From DATECU01 sp035286745 (GTDB taxonomy: Bacteria > Acidobacteriota > Vicinamibacteria > Fen-336), in contig DATECU010000130.1 of NCBI GenBank assembly GCA_035286745.1, positions 1-8,741 of the forward strand: 8,741 nucleotides of DNA, written 5' to 3'. Both the position numbers and the translations under genes were made by a program. Each line of letters starts with the position of its first letter. Within the stretch, counting starts at the first letter, position 1. The notes under the pieces were generated by a model. It was not told where the DNA came from. It saw nothing but the letters and a program-made list of their open reading frames with translations, and ran no database searches. Positions 6,011 through 8,741 of the stretch are shown piece after piece.

Positions 6011-6880
6011 CTATCGCTTCTTGAGGCGGACGGTGCCGCTCATGGTCTCGACCTCGACTCGGGCGCCGCCGGCGCCGGTGCTGAAGCGCAGCTCCTTGCT
6101 CGGCGTGTAACGGCTAGCCTTGCGTGCCGCCGGGCCCAGCTCGTTCTCCACCTCGCCGCTCCAGGTGGTGACCGAGAACTCGGCGGAGACATCGCCCGGT
6201 AGGCGCAGCTCCACGGTGCCGCTCACCGACTGCGCCTCCAGGTTGGCCCGCGGGCCCAGGCTGCCTTCGAAGCGCAGGTCGCCGTTCACGGTCTCGAAGC
6301 GGCAGGCCTCGCAGCTCAGCCCGTCGAGCAGCAGCTCTCCGTTCACGGTGGAGGCCTCGATGTCCCCTCCCCCGCCATGGATGGCCACCCGGCCGTTCAC
6401 GGACTGCGCTCGCACTCGGCTGGGGGAACCGCTGATCTCCAGGCTGCCGCTCACCGTCTCCAGCTCCACCTCCTTGGCGGCTCCGGTCACGCTGATGTCG
6501 CCCTTGACGGTGTTCGCATGCACGCCGCCCTTCACCTCCGAGACCTTGATCCCGGCGGCGAAGGACTCGATCTCCACCCGGCTGCCGTTGGGCACGTGGA
6601 TCTCCAGGTCGGACAGCGTACCAAACGGGTTATGCGATGTTTCCACCTCGATGCGCGTGGTGCGCCCCCCGCCGCTCAGGCTCAGCCCCTCGGCGCCCCG
6701 GCCCAGCGTGCCGGTGACCGCCACCTCGGCCTTGTCCCAGCCGATGACGGTCACCGAACCGGCCGGGTTCTCGATCTCCACCCGCCCGTCCTTGGCGGCG
6801 GCGCGTCTTTCCTCGACTCGTTCCTGGGCGAGAAGCGGCGTGGCCAGGAGCGTCCAGGCGAGCCATTGACTTGTCCTCAT
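6011..6880 (-). CDS. Exported DUF4097 beta-repeat protein (first copy)
   Basis: A DUF4097 protein of 289 residues from the preferred ATG at 6880, which has GAGGT about seven bases upstream and yields the compact signal peptide MRTSQWLAWTLLATPLLA before QERVEE. An in-frame ATG at 6892 would add four residues and sits only four bases after the anti-sigma stop. The typical family opening is present at 40-57 (AGSVTVIGWDKAEVAVTG). Repeat marks follow at 124 (TVKG), 142 (TVSG), 160 (SVNG), 178 (TVNG), 197 (TVNG), 218 (SVSG), 239 (TWSG) and 279 (TMSG). The first intervals are exactly 18 residues three times, then 19, 21, 21 and 40. Cys190 and Cys193 (SCEAC) are the only mature cysteines and could form a disulfide or bind metal. 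It is the third gene of the ECF operon. Function is unknown; envelope location is well supported. Confidence 0.88.
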   Translation of the reverse strand: MRTSQWLAWTLLATPLLAQERVEERRAAAKDGRVEIENPAGSVTVIGWDKAEVAVTGTLGRGAEGLSLSGGGRTTRIEVETSHNPFGTLSDLEIHVPNGSRVEIESFAAGIKVSEVKGGVHANTVKGDISVTGAAKEVELETVSGSLEISGSPSRVRAQSVNGRVAIHGGGGDIEASTVNGELLLDGLSCEACRFETVNGDLRFEGSLGPRANLEAQSVSGTVELRLPGDVSAEFSVTTWSGEVENELGPAARKASRYTPSKELRFSTGAGGARVEVETMSGTVRLKKR

Positions 6881-6896
6881 GATCGACCTCATGGCC

Positions 6897-7529
6897 CTAG
6901 AGCTGCGCGGCGAGTCTCACCACGTGGCGCAGGGCGTTCACCTTCTTCTGATGCGTGGAGGCCAGCAGATGGTTGAGACCGGGGTCGGTGGGATCGCTCG
7001 CGAGCGCCACCCGGACCCGGCCCAGCGCGTCGTCGATCGAGCGCAGGTCCTGTTCGACGGCGGCCATGGTCTCGGGGGGCAGGCTATCCCGCCGCGCGTT
7101 CAGCACCGCCAGCAGCTCGGCGGTCACCCGGTCGTACTGGCGTTCCAGCTCGGCCAGCCGCGCGGCCTCGCCGGCCGCAGCCGCGTGGCTCTGGGCGTTG
7201 GGCGCAACCGGCAGGAACGGCCCGCGACCGGTGAGGATGGCCAGGAGCGCCAGGCCGGCTGCCAGGGCCGCCAGCGTGGAGCCGAGGGTGAAGACTCGAG
7301 GCCTGCGTTGGGTGCGGATGCGAGCCGCGATCCCCGGCCACAAGTCGCGGGGCGGGGACACCTCCTGGGCCAGCCCCGGTGCCTCGATCAGGAGCGCCCG
7401 CAGCTCACGCTCCTCGCTCTGGCAGGCGACACAGGTGGCCAAGTGCAGCTCAAGGTCCTGGAACTCGGCTTCGCCGAGGTCGCCGTCCACATAGGCCGAG
7501 AGCCGCTCTTCGACATCGGGGCAGTTCAT
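6897..7529 (-). CDS. Membrane-bound zinc-finger anti-sigma factor
   Basis: A 210-residue protein in the usual class I anti-sigma layout. Residues 1-40 form a zf-HC2/ZAS domain with Cys3, His29, Cys33 and Cys36 (the H-x3-C-x2-C signature), the part that in this family binds and blocks the ECF sigma factor in the cytoplasm. Residues 79-100 are one transmembrane segment (VFTLGSTLAALAAGLALLAI). Residues of about 110-210 are outside the membrane and largely helical with many charged heptad-like positions (RLAELERQYDRVTAELLAVL; later DPTDPGLNHLLASTHQKKVN), similar to the periplasmic part common in such regulators. The ATG overlaps the sigma stop as ATGA (7526-7529) and has a GGGAGGTG ribosome site inside the sigma gene, so translation is coupled and the partner is almost surely the upstream sigma factor. 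The released signal is unknown. Confidence 0.92.
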   Translation of the reverse strand: MNCPDVEERLSAYVDGDLGEAEFQDLELHLATCVACQSEERELRALLIEAPGLAQEVSPPRDLWPGIAARIRTQRRPRVFTLGSTLAALAAGLALLAILTGRGPFLPVAPNAQSHAAAAGEAARLAELERQYDRVTAELLAVLNARRDSLPPETMAAVEQDLRSIDDALGRVRVALASDPTDPGLNHLLASTHQKKVNALRHVVRLAAQL

Positions 7530-8125
7530 GGCTTCAACACCTCCCGGAGCAGTCTTCGCGCCCGGTGCAACTGCGCCTTGGAGGTGCCGGCGGCGACGCC
7601 GGTCATCTCCGCGATCTCCTGGTGCTTGAAGCCGTAGGCGTCGTGAAGGACGAAGACCGAACGGGCCCCCGGTGGCAAGCTGGAGAGCGCCCGCTCCAGG
7701 TCAAGTTGGCTCTCCGGCCCCTGGCTTCTTGCGGCAGGGTCCGGCTTCTCGAATGGAGCCAGATCATCGGTCACCACCAGGCGCAGGTCCCGCCTGCGGC
7801 GGGAACGTCTCTCGGTCAAGGCCACGTTGACGGCCAGCGGGTAGAGCCAGGAAGAGAAGGCGCTCTCCCCGCGAAAGGAGTCGAGCTTTTGCCAGGCCCG
7901 CACGAACGCCTCCTGGGTCAGGTCCTCGGCGAGCGAGGGGTCGCCGCACAGGCGCAAGCAGAGTCCATAGATGCGGGAGGCGTTGGCGCGGTAGAGGGCC
8001 TCGAAGGCCGACAGATCCCCAGAGCGGGCCTTGGCAATCTGGGCCCTTTCCACGGCCCGCGCGTCGTCGGCCTGCACGGTGAAAGGGATGGTACCCCGGT
8101 CGGCCGTCGCACCCAGCGTCTCCAC
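7526..8125 (-). CDS. ECF (sigma-70 family, group 4) RNA polymerase sigma factor
   Basis: A protein of up to 199 residues. Region 2 spans about 41-107, with the -10 recognition/core-binding segment AEDLTQEAFVRAWQKLDSF at 66-84 and SSWLYPLAVNVALTERR at 91-107. A basic, variable linker follows. Region 4 spans about 143-199, with LSSLPPGARSVFVLHDAYGF and the helix-turn-helix HQEIAEMTGVAAGTSKAQLH that reads the -35 element. Regions 1 and 3 are absent, as in ECF factors. The longest start is GTG 8125, but it lacks a ribosome site. GTG at 8077 (residue 17) would still leave all conserved parts and sits closer to where family homology begins, so the N-terminus is uncertain. It heads an operon with its zinc-finger anti-sigma factor and two exported DUF4097 proteins. 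Autoregulation is usual for such pairs, but I could not find a convincing ECF promoter. Confidence 0.94.
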   Translation of the reverse strand: METLGATADRGTIPFTVQADDARAVERAQIAKARSGDLSAFEALYRANASRIYGLCLRLCGDPSLAEDLTQEAFVRAWQKLDSFRGESAFSSWLYPLAVNVALTERRSRRRRDLRLVVTDDLAPFEKPDPAARSQGPESQLDLERALSSLPPGARSVFVLHDAYGFKHQEIAEMTGVAAGTSKAQLHRARRLLREVLKP

Positions 8126-8149
8126 GTTCGACTGCTGAGATGGCGGTCG

Positions 8150-8177
8150 GCCGGGGAAGGTTGGAACCGGGCCCGGC
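8150..8177. other. Palindrome-rich intergenic segment between the V4R-like gene and the sigma gene
   Basis: The 76-base gap 8126-8201 holds GGTTGGAACC (8159-8168) and the perfect 10-bp palindrome CCGGGCCCGG (8167-8176). GCCGGG (8150-8155) can also pair with CCCGGC (8172-8177). It could be a weak terminator for the V4R-like gene or an operator for the sigma operon. There is no T-run and no recognisable -35/-10 pair directed at the sigma gene. Confidence 0.25.
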
Positions 8178-8201
8178 GGCCGTTGGCTGGGTCCTACGGG
8201 C

Positions 8202-8741
8202 CTAGCTCCAGCGAATCTCGAAGCGGCAGGCCCGGGCCCCGCGGCACATGCACTCCGTCTCCTCCGCCGCCGGGTCGGTCCCGCCCTGAAGGGCGGTCGC
8301 GCGCTCGTAGTAGCCGAGGGCGCTCCAGCAGAAGACCTTGGAGTAGCACGGGTAGTCCAGCTTGGTCATCCGGCAGGAGGTGGGACCGGTCTTCTCGTAG
8401 TCCTCCCGGCCGAAGTCGAGGAAATGCGCGTGGAGCTGAGCCGCGGAGAGGAAGAACGCGTGCGGGTCCTCCCGGTTGTACACCTTGTAGTTGGTGGTGA
8501 GGTTGATCTGGGCCGAGTAGCGTCCCAGCTCGCGAATGAGGGCCTTCTCGTCTCGGGTGCCCGCCACCGCGGCGATGGCCCGGTCGGCTTCGATCATGGC
8601 CCGGAAGGGGTACCAGGAAACCGGCAGGATGGGGCTGCCCAGGATCTTGGCGGTCTCCGGCGAGACCCGGGCGCAGATCTTGTCGAGCGTTCCCGCGGGC
8701 TGCTGGTCGGCGACCCACTGGAGGTGGGAGCGCAGCACCCC
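8202..8741 (-). CDS. Cys-rich V4R-like protein, 5' end outside the window
   Basis: About 180 residues of an open frame that enters from the right edge. A GTG at 8738 could start it, but the preceding codon is open and G-V-L-R-S-H-L-Q-W-V reads as the inside of a domain, so the true start is probably upstream. The sequence is soluble, with no signal or membrane segment visible. It has a SWYPFRAMIEADRAIA segment near 41-56, LGRYSAQINLTTNYKVY near 71-87, then DPHAFF, a FCWSALGYYERA segment near 136-147, and a C-terminal ECMCRGARACRFEIRW (positions counted from 8738). The closing C-x-C-x5-C-x-F pattern and the overall order resemble the V4R / heme-NO-binding-like fold of small-molecule sensors. 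There are seven cysteines (22, 122, 131, 137, 163, 165, 171), so metal or redox sensing is conceivable. The family assignment is tentative. It is separated by 76 bases from the sigma operon and probably independent of it. Confidence 0.7.
   Translation of the reverse strand, partial: GVLRSHLQWVADQQPAGTLDKICARVSPETAKILGSPILPVSWYPFRAMIEADRAIAAVAGTRDEKALIRELGRYSAQINLTTNYKVYNREDPHAFFLSAAQLHAHFLDFGREDYEKTGPTSCRMTKLDYPCYSKVFCWSALGYYERATALQGGTDPAAEETECMCRGARACRFEIRWS

Noticed and set aside
5247..6869. Plus-strand open frames of 287 and 249 codons
   Set aside because: They are mirror images of the DUF4097 genes; their repeated Pro/Phe/Thr/Val words come from the repeated TVNG codons read backwards.
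5229..6880. CRISPR-like array suggested by regularly spaced short repeats
   Set aside because: The repeats are in frame inside two coding genes, encode the TVNG/SVNG protein turns and vary in sequence; the spacing follows protein rungs.
8159..8168. GGAACC as an ECF-type -35 element for autoregulation
   Set aside because: The GGAACC reads on the plus strand, away from the sigma gene, and no matching -10 is found at a suitable distance on the minus strand.
6879..8500. Plus-strand open frames of 252 and 373 codons over the sigma operon
   Set aside because: They are antisense to four well-supported genes and low in complexity.

Overview
The window is GC-rich, almost fully coding DNA from an unidentified Gram-negative bacterium. 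The Gram-negative call rests on an outer-membrane barrel protein ending in Phe, a twin-arginine exported enzyme and a membrane-spanning anti-sigma factor. Gene content (ECF sigma/anti-sigma with DUF4097 proteins, a propeller-barrel fusion, a V4R-like Cys-rich protein) suggests Acidobacteriota or Myxococcota, but the sequence alone does not settle the phylum.

Layout. (1) 1-743, minus strand: the N-terminal part of a Tat-exported M24 (Xaa-Pro aminopeptidase-like) protein, cut by the window edge. (2) 828-3644, plus strand, divergent from it: a three-part protein of about 938 residues with a HEXXH gluzincin domain, six PD40/TolB-like propeller blades and an Omp85-like barrel. (3) 3645-3744: a convergent intergenic region with two strong hairpins. 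(4) 3745-5115, minus: an AzgA-type NCS2 purine permease, apparently its own transcription unit. (5) 5116-5228: a second copy of the GC-rich hairpin repeat, lying against the permease promoter. (6) 8125 down to 5229, minus: a compact four-gene operon of ECF sigma factor, zinc-finger anti-sigma factor (ATGA overlap) and two DUF4097 exported repeat proteins. (7) 8202-8741, minus: a Cys-rich V4R-like protein running off the right edge. No gene-free stretch exceeds about 115 bases.

How it may work together. The sigma/anti-sigma pair and the two DUF4097 proteins look like one regulatory and envelope module: the membrane anti-sigma factor holds the sigma factor, and the two exported beta-repeat proteins are co-transcribed outputs or sensor partners. 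The M24 enzyme and the metallopeptidase-barrel protein share an intergenic region and are both predicted to act outside the cytoplasm; a shared peptide-processing role is inference only. Most genes are of recognisable families. The least ordinary items are the three-domain outer-membrane fusion, the paired DUF4097 proteins with 17-22-residue repeats, and the two copies of a hairpin repeat that differ by a base-pair-preserving substitution on either side of the permease.
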